A stretch of 64,000 nt of DNA, taken from NCBI RefSeq assembly GCF_001182045.1, contig NZ_CVTY01000007.1, positions 496,001-560,000 of the forward strand. Direction: 5' to 3'. Positions 8,226 to 17,067 of the stretch are shown here, piece after piece (positions within the stretch are counted from its first letter, which is position 1; the number at the start of each line of letters is the position of its first letter). A program made the position numbers and the translations under genes. This DNA is from Dakarella massiliensis (lineage in GTDB: Bacteria > Pseudomonadota > Gammaproteobacteria > Burkholderiales > Burkholderiaceae_F). A model generated the notes under the pieces. That model searched no databases. It was not told where the DNA came from and saw nothing but the letters and a program-made list of their open reading frames with translations.

Positions 8226-9386
8226 TCAGATCGAGAACGCGGTCATCTGCCCCGCCTCTGAGACCAGCCAGTCAGGAAGCGAAAAGACCCCAACCGTGTG
8301 ATCCTCGGTCCCCGCGTCTTCCTTCGTCCGTTTCACCGCGATCCGGACCTGATTCTTATCCTGGATGTCCTTCGGGTTCACCGGGAAAATCGTCCCATCG
8401 CTCCCCTGAGCGGACTGCAGAAGCTTTCCGTTCAGCGCGAGCGCGAGCTGCCCGGCGGAGTTCCCGAGGTCAAGCATCAGCGTACCGCCGTCAGGCACCG
8501 GGGGAAAGTCCGATCGATCCGCCTCGGTGCTGTAAAGCAGCGGGCCTTCGCCGGCAGACGCGTCCCAGTCCTGCGGAGCCGAAAGCGGCGTCTCAGGTTC
8601 TTCGCTCCGTTTCACCTGCCAACCCTCTTCTGACGCCGCAGGAAATCGCTCCGGCGTATCCGCAGCCGTCACCTCAACCACCGCGGGACGCGTGATCTTC
8701 GCCATCAGAACGGGACCAATCGCGGAACCGAGGTCAAGCGTTTCTTCCGTGAGAGCCCTGATCGATTTCGCGGGGAACGGGAGTCTCAGAATCCCGTCCC
8801 AGCCCGGCTCATCCGGAGAAAGCTCGATCTGCCAGACTTCACGCCCGGATGACAGATCAAGCGACACGCCCTTTTCAACCCGAGTGACCGCCGTTTCCGA
8901 AAAGAATCCGGGACGCCGCATGCGAAGTGACGGAATCCCTTTCTGAAGCAGCTCCGCGTTGATCTCATCCCAGGGATCCGCGCGGCTCGTGTACTGCTCC
9001 ACCCGGGCGATCTGGGACCGGACGGTGAACGAGTTCCGTCCCTCCGCTTCGCGGATCGCGGAAGAACCGGAAAGTCTGGGGCCGGAAGCCGCGATCGCGC
9101 CGCCGAAAATCACGAAATTAAGAAGCAGATCGAGAGTCGACGCACTGTAGCCCCGGATTTCAGAAAGAATCAGGGCGTCAGTGAGACAGCCGCCGGCTGA
9201 CAGCCGGTTTCCGGCAAGCTCTCCCGCTTCCAGCTCCTCAAGCGGGCGGCAGACGGGAATCGCGCCGATGTTTCTAGCCGCTTCGCTCCAAACACCGGCC
9301 ATTTCGACACTCCGGTCGGATTCGGGGTCGAAAATGATGAGGCAGTCACAGTACGGTGTGCCCTGAAGAGTCTTTGCCGCTTCCAT
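8226..9386 (-). CDS. Unrecognised protein, possible C-terminal jelly-roll domain
   Basis: The start chosen is the ATG at 9386, because AAGGAG lies 8 bases upstream; an upstream extension to 9518 is open but begins in the next promoter region. The 386-residue product has no signal peptide. Residues around 300-370 (LMLDLGNSAGQLALALNGK, then an Asn/Lys-rich strand ending in VRIAVKRT) resemble the galactose-binding-like jelly-roll found in glycoside hydrolases, but no catalytic module accompanies it. The N-terminal third has alternating hydrophobic strands and may be a Rossmann-like or glutamine-amidotransferase-like fold (LIIFDPESDRS). Function is unknown. The gene is divergent from the OsmC-like gene. 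Confidence 0.6.
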   Translation of the reverse strand: MEAAKTLQGTPYCDCLIIFDPESDRSVEMAGVWSEAARNIGAIPVCRPLEELEAGELAGNRLSAGGCLTDALILSEIRGYSASTLDLLLNFVIFGGAIAASGPRLSGSSAIREAEGRNSFTVRSQIARVEQYTSRADPWDEINAELLQKGIPSLRMRRPGFFSETAVTRVEKGVSLDLSSGREVWQIELSPDEPGWDGILRLPFPAKSIRALTEETLDLGSAIGPVLMAKITRPAVVEVTAADTPERFPAASEEGWQVKRSEEPETPLSAPQDWDASAGEGPLLYSTEADRSDFPPVPDGGTLMLDLGNSAGQLALALNGKLLQSAQGSDGTIFPVNPKDIQDKNQVRIAVKRTKEDAGTEDHTVGVFSLPDWLVSEAGQMTAFSI

Positions 9387-9591
9387 CACGTACTCCTTAT
9401 TCCTGGCGTCTGAGGAAGAGAGGGAATCTGCCTCACATTTTTTCTGCAACGCCGTATGCTTAGAGTTATCAGTAAACCTGCGCCGCGAAGGAATCCTCCA
9501 TTGGCGCGCCGGTTGCATTATAGGGGAGAGTCTGACGGTTCCTGACCCTCAGCTTTTTCTCCTCTTTTTATCTCTCTAAGGAGCTGCATTT

Positions 9592-9996
9592 ATGGCTGAT
9601 ATCGTTGCCCGTTACGTTGGAAACAAGCGTGTTGAAGCGGAAAATCCCCGCTCTGGCGGCCGTCTGACTTTTGATCAGGGGAAACCTGACGGGCTCGGCG
9701 AATCCTATGACCCGGTGGAGGGACTGCTCGGTGCCTTCGCGGGCTGCACGCTTACGATGATTGCCTACGCGGCTGAAGCGAACGGCGCTGATGCGAAGGG
9801 CGCCACCGCTGAGTGCGACTGCACGATGGCGGAACGCCCTCACCGCATTGCCTCCATCACGCTCACGATCCGCATGCCGCAGGCTGAATACACGGATAGC
9901 CAGAAGAAGGTGATTCAGAAGTACGCGGATGCCTGCCCGGTCGGTCTCGCCCTTTCCGATAAGATCGATAAGAAGGTCGAAATCCTCTGGCCGTAA
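9592..9996 (+). CDS. OsmC-family protein
   Basis: A 134-residue OsmC/YhfA-type protein. The two redox cysteines of the family are visible at Cys52 (AGCTLTMIAYA) and Cys115 (ADACPVGLAL). In OsmC/Ohr relatives these reduce organic hydroperoxides; many YhfA-like members have no proven substrate. AAGGAG lies 8-13 bases upstream of the ATG. It forms a single-gene unit with its own terminator and is divergent from the unknown gene at 8226-9386. Cytoplasmic. Confidence 0.88.
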   Translation: MADIVARYVGNKRVEAENPRSGGRLTFDQGKPDGLGESYDPVEGLLGAFAGCTLTMIAYAAEANGADAKGATAECDCTMAERPHRIASITLTIRMPQAEYTDSQKKVIQKYADACPVGLALSDKIDKKVEILWP

Positions 9997-10040
9997 CGCG
10001 GTCTGAGGATTTCCCGGCATCTGCCGGGCCGAAGCTGAAA

Positions 10041-10070
10041 AGCGCAGGGACGCGAGCCCTGCGCTTTTTT
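10041..10070 (+). terminator. Terminator after the OsmC-like gene
   Basis: AGCGCAGGG (10041-10049) pairs with CCCTGCGCT (10057-10065), followed by TTTTT. Confidence 0.88.
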
Positions 10071-10179
10071 GCTATCCGCCGCCAGTCCCACCGGGCATAG
10101 AATCATTACTGTAGACAGATTTTCCGCGCGAAAAACGCGCCCGACGCTTTTTGCCGCGTCTCTCAAAGGATATTGAATC

Positions 10180-10563
10180 TTGCTGCTCTCCATTCTTGTG
10201 ATCGGTTTCGGTGCGGGCTGCGGCGCTGTTCTCCGCTGGGCGCTCGGGCTCTGGCTGAACAGCCTCTTCCCCGCCATCCCGCCGGGAACACTCGCCGCGA
10301 ACCTGATCGGCGGCTACGTGATCGGCGCCGCGATCGCGTTCTTCGCGGCGCTTCCTGAACTCTCGCCTGAATGGAGACTGCTCGTTGTCACGGGGTTCTG
10401 CGGCGGTCTCACCACGTTTTCCACGTTTTCCGCTGAAACCCTGACTCTCCTCACGCGGGGCGAATTCGCGCTCGCCGCGATGGAGGTCTGCGTTCACGTC
10501 GGCGGATCCCTTATCGCTACGCTGGCCGGCATGGGCACCATTGCCATGCTTCGCCACCTTTAA
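10180..10563 (+). CDS. crcB: Fluoride exporter CrcB/Fluc
   Basis: A 127-residue, four-helix membrane protein of the CrcB/Fluc family, which forms dual-topology dimers that let fluoride out of the cell. Diagnostic blocks are [10 protein letters not shown] near the start, [14 protein letters not shown] (the conserved Asn of helix 2) and [14 protein letters not shown] (the helix 3 break with the TFST motif). The start is TTG with AAAGGA about 9 bases upstream. It is followed after 14 bases by a DUF190 gene, a common pairing. No fluoride riboswitch is recognisable in the 180 bases upstream. Confidence 0.93.
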   Translation: MLLSILVIGFGAGCGAVLRWALGLWLNSLFPAIPPGTLAANLIGGYVIGAAIAFFAALPELSPEWRLLVVTGFCGGLTTFSTFSAETLTLLTRGEFALAAMEVCVHVGGSLIATLAGMGTIAMLRHL

Positions 10564-10577
10564 AGAAGGAGCTGTCC

Positions 10578-10889
10578 ATGCAGAAGGGATATCAGATTTC
10601 GTTTTTCACTGAGCAGAGCAGAAGAAAGGACGGACGTCCCATGGGGAACTGGATTCTTGAAACCGCGAAGAATCTGGAGATCCCGGGCGCGACGCTCTTC
10701 CCGGCAGCAGAAGGTTACGGCCGGGACGGGTGGCTTAAAAGCGCGAGTTTCTTTGAGTCCGGCGAGCAGAGTGTTGAAGTCCGCGTGGCCGTGACAGAAG
10801 CCGACGCTGAGCGCCTGATCGAGCGGATCCGGTCCGAAAATCTCGGGGTTTTCTGTGTGAAAACGCCGATCGAATTCGGAATTTTGTAA
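10578..10889 (+). CDS. DUF190 family protein linked to CrcB
   Basis: A 103-residue cytoplasmic protein with the pattern of DUF190 (PII-like fold): LETAKNLEIPGATLFPAAEGYGRDG, here in part, with an acidic C-terminal half. It lies 14 bases after crcB and is almost certainly co-transcribed. DUF190 proteins are often encoded next to CrcB and are presumed to modulate or report on fluoride export; their biochemical role is not settled. AAGGAG precedes the ATG at a normal distance. Confidence 0.85.
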   Translation: MQKGYQISFFTEQSRRKDGRPMGNWILETAKNLEIPGATLFPAAEGYGRDGWLKSASFFESGEQSVEVRVAVTEADAERLIERIRSENLGVFCVKTPIEFGIL

Positions 10890-11010
10890 CAAATATCCCT
10901 ATCAGTACTTTAAATAGGAACGAAAAGGCTCCACAGGCTGTGGGTTTTCCCGTAAAATATCGCCCTCACCTTTCATTTCTTTGGACTTTTTACCCTATAT
11001 CGACTGACTG

Positions 11011-11541
11011 ATGATCACTGCTCTTCTCGCGCACCCCTATCCCCGTTTCTCTGTAATCAGCATCCCGCTGCTTGAGGGATTGAAAGAACAATTCCCTCAA
11101 ATGGATATCCGGGCGCTTTATGACCTTTACCCTGACAGTTCAATAGATCTGTGGGAAGAGAGGAAAGCAGTCGCTCATTCGTCCCTTATCCTCGTCGTGC
11201 ACCCGGTCTTCTGGTACAGCGTCCCGGCGCTTCTGAAGAAGTGGTTCGACGAAGTGCTCGCCTATGGCTTTGCCTACGGGAACGGCGGCGACGCCGTGAA
11301 GGGAAAGGGCGTCCTCTGGATTCCGTCACTCGGCACCGGGTATCGCGACGGCGAATTCCCGGGCGAAGTGGAAATCTCGGAAGTTGAAGCTCCGATCCGC
11401 CGCATGTGGACTTTCTGCGGTGCGAAGTGGCTGGATCCCGAGATTATCGATTCCCGGCAGCCGCTCACCCCCGAGCAGTTCTCTTCAATCATCGATTCGC
11501 TCGCTGACCGCATCGCTGACTGGGAGTCCTACCATGTTTGA
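11011..11541 (+). CDS. kefF: KefF-like NAD(P)H oxidoreductase (Kef ancillary subunit)
   Basis: A 176-residue flavodoxin-fold quinone reductase. The strand/phosphate loop is ALLAHPYPRFSVIS near the N-terminus; VVHPVFWYSVPALLKKWFDEVLAYGFAYG is the flavin and dimer region characteristic of KefF, KefG and MdaB. In enterobacteria KefF binds the cytoplasmic domain of KefC and is needed for full potassium efflux. Its stop overlaps the kefC start by 8 bases (ATGTTTGA), which strongly supports a shared operon and function. Confidence 0.9.
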   Translation: MITALLAHPYPRFSVISIPLLEGLKEQFPQMDIRALYDLYPDSSIDLWEERKAVAHSSLILVVHPVFWYSVPALLKKWFDEVLAYGFAYGNGGDAVKGKGVLWIPSLGTGYRDGEFPGEVEISEVEAPIRRMWTFCGAKWLDPEIIDSRQPLTPEQFSSIIDSLADRIADWESYHV

Positions 11542-13978
11542 ACTCGCCTGGTCGAAGCTCCTTGAATTCTGGGGCGGGTTCCTGACGCACGCCTCGGCGC
11601 TCCTTCCCCCGACAAACTCCATCGCGGCGGGTATTTCGTTCGCGCTGATCGCGGCGGTGATCCTCGTTCCGATCATGTCCCGGGTTGGACTCGGCACCAT
11701 GATCGGGTATCTGCTCGCCGGTATTGTGGTGGGTCCCTATGGTCTCGGACTGGTCGAAGAAGTCGAGACGATCATGAATTTCGCTGAGTTCGGCATCGTA
11801 CTCATGATGTTTCTGATCGGTCTGGAACTCGATCCGAAGCGACTCTGGGAAATGAAGCTGCCCGTGTTCGCGGGCGGACCGCTTCAGATGATCCTCTGCG
11901 CGTTTCCCTTCGCGCTGCTCCTCGATCTCGCGGGAATGCCGTGGCCGGTCGCCGTGCTGTCTGGATTCGCGCTCGCGATGAGCTCCACCGCGGTGGCGGT
12001 GCAGGAGCTCTCATCCCGCAGCATGATGGGGCAGCCCGTGGGGCAGAAGGCTTTTTCGATTCTGCTCTTCCAGGATCTCGCCTCGATCCCACTGATTGCC
12101 TCGATTCCGGTGCTCGCACTCACGATGGGGAGCTCAGACTCAAATGGCGCCGCGAACCCTGGCGCGATTGACACGCTGATCCGCGCCGCAATCGCCCTCA
12201 TTTTCATGGTGGGTGTCGGACGATTCCTCACCGTGCCTTTCCTCCGCTTTACGATCCGGAGCGGCGCACGCGAGATGCTCACAGCCTTTGCGCTGCTCCT
12301 CACGGTAGGCTCGGCCTGGATCATGCAGGCCGCGGGGCTCTCTTCCGCCATGGGCGGCTTTGTCGGCGGTCTGCTCCTCGGCAGCTCGGGTTTCCGACAC
12401 CAGCTGGAAGCTGAGATTTCGACCTTCAAGCAGCTCCTCCTCGGTCTCTTCTTTGTGACGGTCGGCATGAGTATCGACATGCATCTCGTCATGTCGGAAC
12501 CCGTGAAGGTAATCCTCGCGCTCGCGATTCTCCTGATCGTGAAGACCGGAATGCTTTTCGCCCTGGCTTTCGCGATGCGGCTGAAGGGCCTCGCGAACAA
12601 ACTGAATTTCGCGGCGTCCCTTTCCCAGGGCGGTGAATTCGCGTTTGTTGTCTTTTCGCTCGCGCAGGGTCAGGGAGTGCTCTCAAACTCGTGGGCCGCC
12701 ATTCTCACGGTGGCTGTCGCCTGCTCGATGGGAACGACACCGATCCTGATGCAGCTTGCGTCCAAGTGGCTCCAGCACCGGGCGCGGCGGCTGGATGATG
12801 AAGAGGATGACCGCGAGGAACTCGCCACAGCCCCGGATCTCTCCGTCATCATCGCGGGCTACGGTGATTTCGGCGCGATCGTCGCCCGAATGCTCGTTGC
12901 CATGGGGATTACGCCGACCATTATCGATAACGATCCGGACCGGATCCGGCAGGCAAAACACTTCGGCACCAAGGTGTACTACGGAGACGCGAGTCAGCTC
13001 GCCCTGCTTAAGGCTGCCGGCGCTGATGAGGCGAAAATTCTCGTCATTGCGGTCGGTCCCGGCGGAATGACAGAAAAGATCGCGGATCTCGCGCATGAGG
13101 CATTTCCTCACCTGCACATCATTGCTCAGGTGTCGACGATCGAAAACCATCTCGAACTCCTTGCGAAGGATATTGAGGGGTATCTCGTCAATTTCGAGCC
13201 TGCGATCGAGGCAGCCCGCTCGTGCCTTGTGAGGCTGAACGTGCTTTCGCCCTATGAAGCGCGCGAAATCGGCGATATTTTCAGACGCTACACCGTCAAA
13301 CTTATCCGGGAAATGGTGGATACCGGCGGCGATATTGATCAGGCGGTCGCAGCCTACCGGTCAAACGATGAGACGCTTGAATCCGTGATGAAGCAGATAC
13401 GGACGTATCGACGGGAACGAATCGCCGCGATCCGCTCGAGATCCATGCATCTCGCGGAAACTCCCGGGCCTATGCCGAAAGCCGCGGAACCTTCCTCTGA
13501 CGAGAAACCCACGGAGCCTGCTCCTCCGGATCCCGCGCAGGTGAAGAAACAGGCTTCCATGAGGGAAGACGCTTTTGCTGCCTGGCCGCCTCTTGAAGAA
13601 GAAAAACCGTCAGACAACCGGACGCCTGAACCCGCCGCGGCCCCGGAACCCAGGCCGGCATCAGAACCGCAGCCGACCGCTGCCTCTGCTGATGCGTCTC
13701 GCGCGGACGCCAAACCGCAGGATAAGAGCCCGGAAGGAACCGCTCCGGCATCCGTCGCCGCGGCTCCGAAGGCTGACGCTCCGGCCCCGGATGAAGACAC
13801 GCTTGATCCGGCGTCCGCCGCAGCGAAGAAGGCTCAGGAAGAAGCGCTGAAGGAAATCGCGAAGGAAGCCGCGAAGGCACCGCCTCCGAACCCCGAGGAG
13901 CTCCCTGTGTCCGACTACTTCCGGATTTATCAGGGCGACACTGAACCCCCGGCTTCCAAAGAGAACGGTAAAGCCTAG
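11534..13978 (+). CDS. kefC: Glutathione-gated K+/H+ antiporter KefC/KefB type
   Basis: The start at 11534 (MFELAWSKLL) overlaps the kefF stop; an upstream in-frame extension is only a shadow of kefF. The protein is 814 residues: a CPA2 transporter domain of about 12 helices (roughly 20-400), then an RCK/TrkA-N domain with GYGDFGAIVARM at about 440 and VYYGDASQLALLKAAGADEA typical of the nucleotide/glutathione-binding pocket. The family exports K+ in exchange for H+ during electrophile stress. The last 150 or so residues are an unusual Pro/Ala/Glu-rich tail not seen in the E. coli protein. KefB, KefC or a YbaL-type homologue cannot be separated firmly; KefF next door favours Kef. Confidence 0.9.
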   Translation: MFELAWSKLLEFWGGFLTHASALLPPTNSIAAGISFALIAAVILVPIMSRVGLGTMIGYLLAGIVVGPYGLGLVEEVETIMNFAEFGIVLMMFLIGLELDPKRLWEMKLPVFAGGPLQMILCAFPFALLLDLAGMPWPVAVLSGFALAMSSTAVAVQELSSRSMMGQPVGQKAFSILLFQDLASIPLIASIPVLALTMGSSDSNGAANPGAIDTLIRAAIALIFMVGVGRFLTVPFLRFTIRSGAREMLTAFALLLTVGSAWIMQAAGLSSAMGGFVGGLLLGSSGFRHQLEAEISTFKQLLLGLFFVTVGMSIDMHLVMSEPVKVILALAILLIVKTGMLFALAFAMRLKGLANKLNFAASLSQGGEFAFVVFSLAQGQGVLSNSWAAILTVAVACSMGTTPILMQLASKWLQHRARRLDDEEDDREELATAPDLSVIIAGYGDFGAIVARMLVAMGITPTIIDNDPDRIRQAKHFGTKVYYGDASQLALLKAAGADEAKILVIAVGPGGMTEKIADLAHEAFPHLHIIAQVSTIENHLELLAKDIEGYLVNFEPAIEAARSCLVRLNVLSPYEAREIGDIFRRYTVKLIREMVDTGGDIDQAVAAYRSNDETLESVMKQIRTYRRERIAAIRSRSMHLAETPGPMPKAAEPSSDEKPTEPAPPDPAQVKKQASMREDAFAAWPPLEEEKPSDNRTPEPAAAPEPRPASEPQPTAASADASRADAKPQDKSPEGTAPASVAAAPKADAPAPDEDTLDPASAAAKKAQEEALKEIAKEAAKAPPPNPEELPVSDYFRIYQGDTEPPASKENGKA

Positions 13979-14090
13979 CCTCTCTTCTGTCTTCCTCCCG
14001 GGCGGTATGATTCAGGGCTGAAATAAAGGCGGTCCGCGCGGCACGCGGCCGCCTCTCCCTGCAGTCACTTATTTGGAGGAGACGCTTCTC

Positions 14091-15191
14091 ATGACGGAAA
14101 TCTTTAATTCCACCGAGCTGCGGCGCGAGCTTCATCCGCTTGCCGAGCTGGGACTCAACACCAAAAACACCGCGCAGTACGTTCTCGATCACCTGAAAAA
14201 AATCGGCGTTGAGGCTCATCGGATTGGAAACACAAATGGTGTCCTTGGCGTCATTGATTCCGGCGTTCCGGGACCCACCGTCATGCTGCGGGCTGACATG
14301 GACGCGCTCCCCTTTGAGGTTGACGGAAAGAAAACGGCAATCCACGCCTGCGGTCACGATGGTCACACGGCAATGCTTCTTGAAGCCGCGAGCCGCCTCG
14401 TCGGAAATATCAAAAAGGGCAAGCTGAAGCTGCTTTTCCAGCCCGCTGAAGAAACGCTGGAAGGCGCCAATGTGATGATCAAGGAAGGGGTGCTTGATGG
14501 CGTCGACTACCTTATCGGGGCTCACGTCCGCCCGATTCAGGACCTTGAAATCGGAACGCTCTGCCCCGCGGTCAACCACACCGCATCCTGCCCCTGCGAT
14601 ATTTATATCCACGGAAAGAGCGCTCACGCGTCCCGCCCGCACCTCGGCATCAACTCGATCTATGTCGGTACGGCGATCGTGAACGCGATTTCCCAGATTC
14701 AGCTGCCCCCCAATATGGCCTGGTCTGTGAAGCCGACGCAGTTTGACGCGAATGACGGTGCCCTCAACATCATCCCCGCTTCCGCTCACCTCGGGATCGA
14801 TATGCGGGCTCAGACAACGGAACTCATGAAGCAGCTGATTGAGGAAGTCCGCCGCGCCGCGGAATCCTCCGCAGCCGCGTTCGGCGCCACGGTTGACGTG
14901 AAGTTCGCGACGCTCTGCCCTGCCGCGAACTACGACCCCGAAATCACGGATGAGCTTGCGGAGTGCATCCGCGAGGTGGCTGGTGACGACAAACTCGCCC
15001 CGGCCTGCGGTGGCGGCGGTGAGGATTTCCACTTCTATAAGATCGCGCGTCCTGAGCTGAAGAACGGTTACTTCGGTGTCGGTGTCGGCGTGACGCCCGG
15101 TCTTCATAAGCAGAACATGACGTTTGATGACAAGCTCCTGCCGCTCGGCGCCGCGGTCTTCGTGAAGTTCGCGCTCCGGCATCTTGGCTGA
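14091..15191 (+). CDS. M20D amidohydrolase (hippurate hydrolase type)
   Basis: The ATG at 14091 is preceded by GGAGGAG. The protein is 366 residues. Metal-binding motifs of the M20D group are present: DMDALP (69-74), HACGHDGHT (85-93) and QPAEE (117-121), then GAHVRP and GGGGEDFHFY near the C-terminus. The family removes amino acids or acyl groups from N-acyl amino acids or peptides in the cytoplasm. There is no signal peptide. It heads a group of three hydrolases (M20, C69, M20) pointing the same way, although each has its own terminator. The exact substrate is unknown. Confidence 0.88.
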   Translation: MTEIFNSTELRRELHPLAELGLNTKNTAQYVLDHLKKIGVEAHRIGNTNGVLGVIDSGVPGPTVMLRADMDALPFEVDGKKTAIHACGHDGHTAMLLEAASRLVGNIKKGKLKLLFQPAEETLEGANVMIKEGVLDGVDYLIGAHVRPIQDLEIGTLCPAVNHTASCPCDIYIHGKSAHASRPHLGINSIYVGTAIVNAISQIQLPPNMAWSVKPTQFDANDGALNIIPASAHLGIDMRAQTTELMKQLIEEVRRAAESSAAAFGATVDVKFATLCPAANYDPEITDELAECIREVAGDDKLAPACGGGGEDFHFYKIARPELKNGYFGVGVGVTPGLHKQNMTFDDKLLPLGAAVFVKFALRHLG

Positions 15192-15218
15192 TCACTGAAG
15201 CTGCATCAGGCAGGTCAG

Positions 15219-15255
15219 ATCCGGCGGCTCGGGAGTCCGAACCGCCGGATTTTTT
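15219..15255 (+). terminator. Terminator after the M20D gene
   Basis: ATCCGGCGG (15219-15227) pairs with CCGCCGGAT (15242-15250), followed by TTTTT. Confidence 0.88.
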
Positions 15256-15337
15256 CTCCCCCGAAGCCCTTCCGGCCCGGCCCTCTGCGGCTAAACTGTT
15301 TTCACCTGTTTTTTTATTTCATTCGAGGTGAAACTGA

Positions 15338-16756
15338 ATGCCCTGCACCACGATCCTTGCCGGTCCGAAAGCGACTGAGGACGGCGCGCTTTATATTTCG
15401 CGGAACGAAGACTGCTCACCTGACGACGCGAAGCGTCTTGTGTATCACCCGGCGGTGAAGAACACCGAGGGCTCTGTCTTCCGCTCCTTCCGGAATGACT
15501 TCACCTGGCCTCTGCCGCCAGAGTCCCTCGCGTACCTTTCGGTCTCTGACTCCGCGACCGACGGCGCTTCCGAGGGCGAAGCCGGTTTCAACGAAGCCGG
15601 TGTCGGCATCACCGCGACAGAAACAATCTTCGCAAGCGCCGCTTCCCTCGCGATCGACCCCTATCTTCCGAAAACCGGCGTGATCGAGGATTCGCTCGAA
15701 GACTCCGTACTCCCCTTTATCCATTCGGCGCGCGAAGGCGTGCTGCTGCTCGGGAAACAGGTGGAAACTGCCGGTGCCGGTGAGGGCTGCGGCGTCGCCT
15801 TTGTCGACTCGAAGGAAATCTGGTGGTTTGAAACCTGTTCCGGTCACCGCTGGGCCGCGGTGAGGCTTCCGGACGATGCCTGCTATGTCACGGCGAATCA
15901 CGCGAGACTCCAGGAGTTTGATCCGGAAGATACCGAAAACTGCCTTGGCTCCCCGGATCTCATTTCTTTCGCGGAAGAGCACGGTCTCTGGAAAGCCGGT
16001 GCCCGTCCCTTCAATGTGAGAAAGGCTTATGTGGACGAAAACACCGTCCGGGATACGTACTACAACTTCGCCCGGAACCGCGTGCTTCTCGAGAAGTACT
16101 GCCCGTCGCTTCGGCTGAAGCCTGAGGAAGACCTCACATTCCCGGTCTTCGTGAAGCCGGAATCAAAACTTACGTTTGCTTCAATCGCGTCCGGTCTCCG
16201 GAATCGCTATGAAGGGACGGATTCTGATCCCTATCAGACAGATAACCCGCACACGGCCTGGAGACCGATCTCGGTCTTCCGCTGCAGCCAGAGCCACATT
16301 CTGCAGCTGAAACCCTGGCTGCCGCTCGCGGTGGGCGCTGTGACCTGGGTGTCCTGGGGAATGCCGTCTCTTGGCGTCTTTGTCCCCGTGTTCCAGGGAG
16401 CCAAGTGGTTCCCGAAGGCATATGGCATCGGAACGCACGACGCGGACAGCATCTCCGCCGGCTGGGCTTTCCGAAAGGCCCAGACGCTTGCCATGACGGA
16501 CTATCGCGCCTTTGAGCCGATTGTCCGCCGCGTATGGGATGCCTGGGAGCGGGAGGCTGAAGAGCGCGTGAACCGGATCCAGATCCGCTACACCGCGCTC
16601 GTAGAGAAGAGTGTTGAAGAAGCTGACCGCTTCCTGCAGCTGGAGTCGGATCGGATTCTCGAAGACGCTCTCACCCGGGCCCGTGCGCTTGAGAACGAAC
16701 TGATGACGCTCCTCACGCGGAAAATCAGCGCGAAGTTCCCGTTTAACGGGGCCTGA
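15338..16756 (+). CDS. C69-family dipeptidase
   Basis: A 472-residue Ntn-hydrolase of family C69 (PepD/dipeptidase A). The start MPCTTILAG places the probable nucleophile at Cys3, followed by ISRNEDC, the conserved RNED block. Further matches are the NEAGVGITATET segment and CYVTANHARL. Members cleave a broad set of dipeptides. No signal peptide is evident, so a cytoplasmic location is expected, consistent with final breakdown of imported peptides together with the neighbouring M20 enzymes. GAGGTGAAACTGA lies just upstream of the ATG. Whether the first two residues are processed to expose the cysteine cannot be told. Confidence 0.9.
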   Translation: MPCTTILAGPKATEDGALYISRNEDCSPDDAKRLVYHPAVKNTEGSVFRSFRNDFTWPLPPESLAYLSVSDSATDGASEGEAGFNEAGVGITATETIFASAASLAIDPYLPKTGVIEDSLEDSVLPFIHSAREGVLLLGKQVETAGAGEGCGVAFVDSKEIWWFETCSGHRWAAVRLPDDACYVTANHARLQEFDPEDTENCLGSPDLISFAEEHGLWKAGARPFNVRKAYVDENTVRDTYYNFARNRVLLEKYCPSLRLKPEEDLTFPVFVKPESKLTFASIASGLRNRYEGTDSDPYQTDNPHTAWRPISVFRCSQSHILQLKPWLPLAVGAVTWVSWGMPSLGVFVPVFQGAKWFPKAYGIGTHDADSISAGWAFRKAQTLAMTDYRAFEPIVRRVWDAWEREAEERVNRIQIRYTALVEKSVEEADRFLQLESDRILEDALTRARALENELMTLLTRKISAKFPFNGA

Positions 16757-16787
16757 CGGAATTCTGTTCTCCCACGCTGACATCAAG

Positions 16788-16817
16788 GCCGGAAGGTTCT
16801 CCCCTTCCGGCTTTTTT
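16788..16817 (+). terminator. Terminator after the dipeptidase gene
   Basis: GCCGGAAGG (16788-16796) pairs with CCTTCCGGC (16803-16811), followed by TTTTTT. Confidence 0.88.
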
Positions 16818-17067
16818 CTGACCGTTTGCTGGAGCCGCGTTTCCGCTCCCGAAAGCACCAAAACCCCTCCCCGTCAATGCCCTGACGCAATTGATGTATA
16901 TCTTTTCTCACGGCTCTGATCATTACCTATTCCGGCCTAATCCCTGAAACCTATTCGCCTATAATCGATCGTGCCGGCGGCATACCGGACGCAGTCCGGA
17001 AGGCTGTCCGAAACCGATTTATCCGAAGTTCCATGTGTTTCTCTTTTCTGTGAAGGAGATCAAGAAA
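16818..17067 (+). promoter_or_regulatory. Upstream region of the AbgA-like gene
   Basis: This non-coding stretch contains a perfect TATAAT at 16960-16965 without a convincing -35 box at 17 bases, which suggests dependence on an activator. AAGGAG (17053-17058) is the ribosome-binding site for the ATG at 17068. No other structured element stands out. Confidence 0.35.

Noticed and set aside
10071-10179. Possible fluoride riboswitch upstream of crcB
   Set aside because: The conserved pseudoknot segments of the crcB motif are not visible; only the preceding OsmC terminator and a short leader are.
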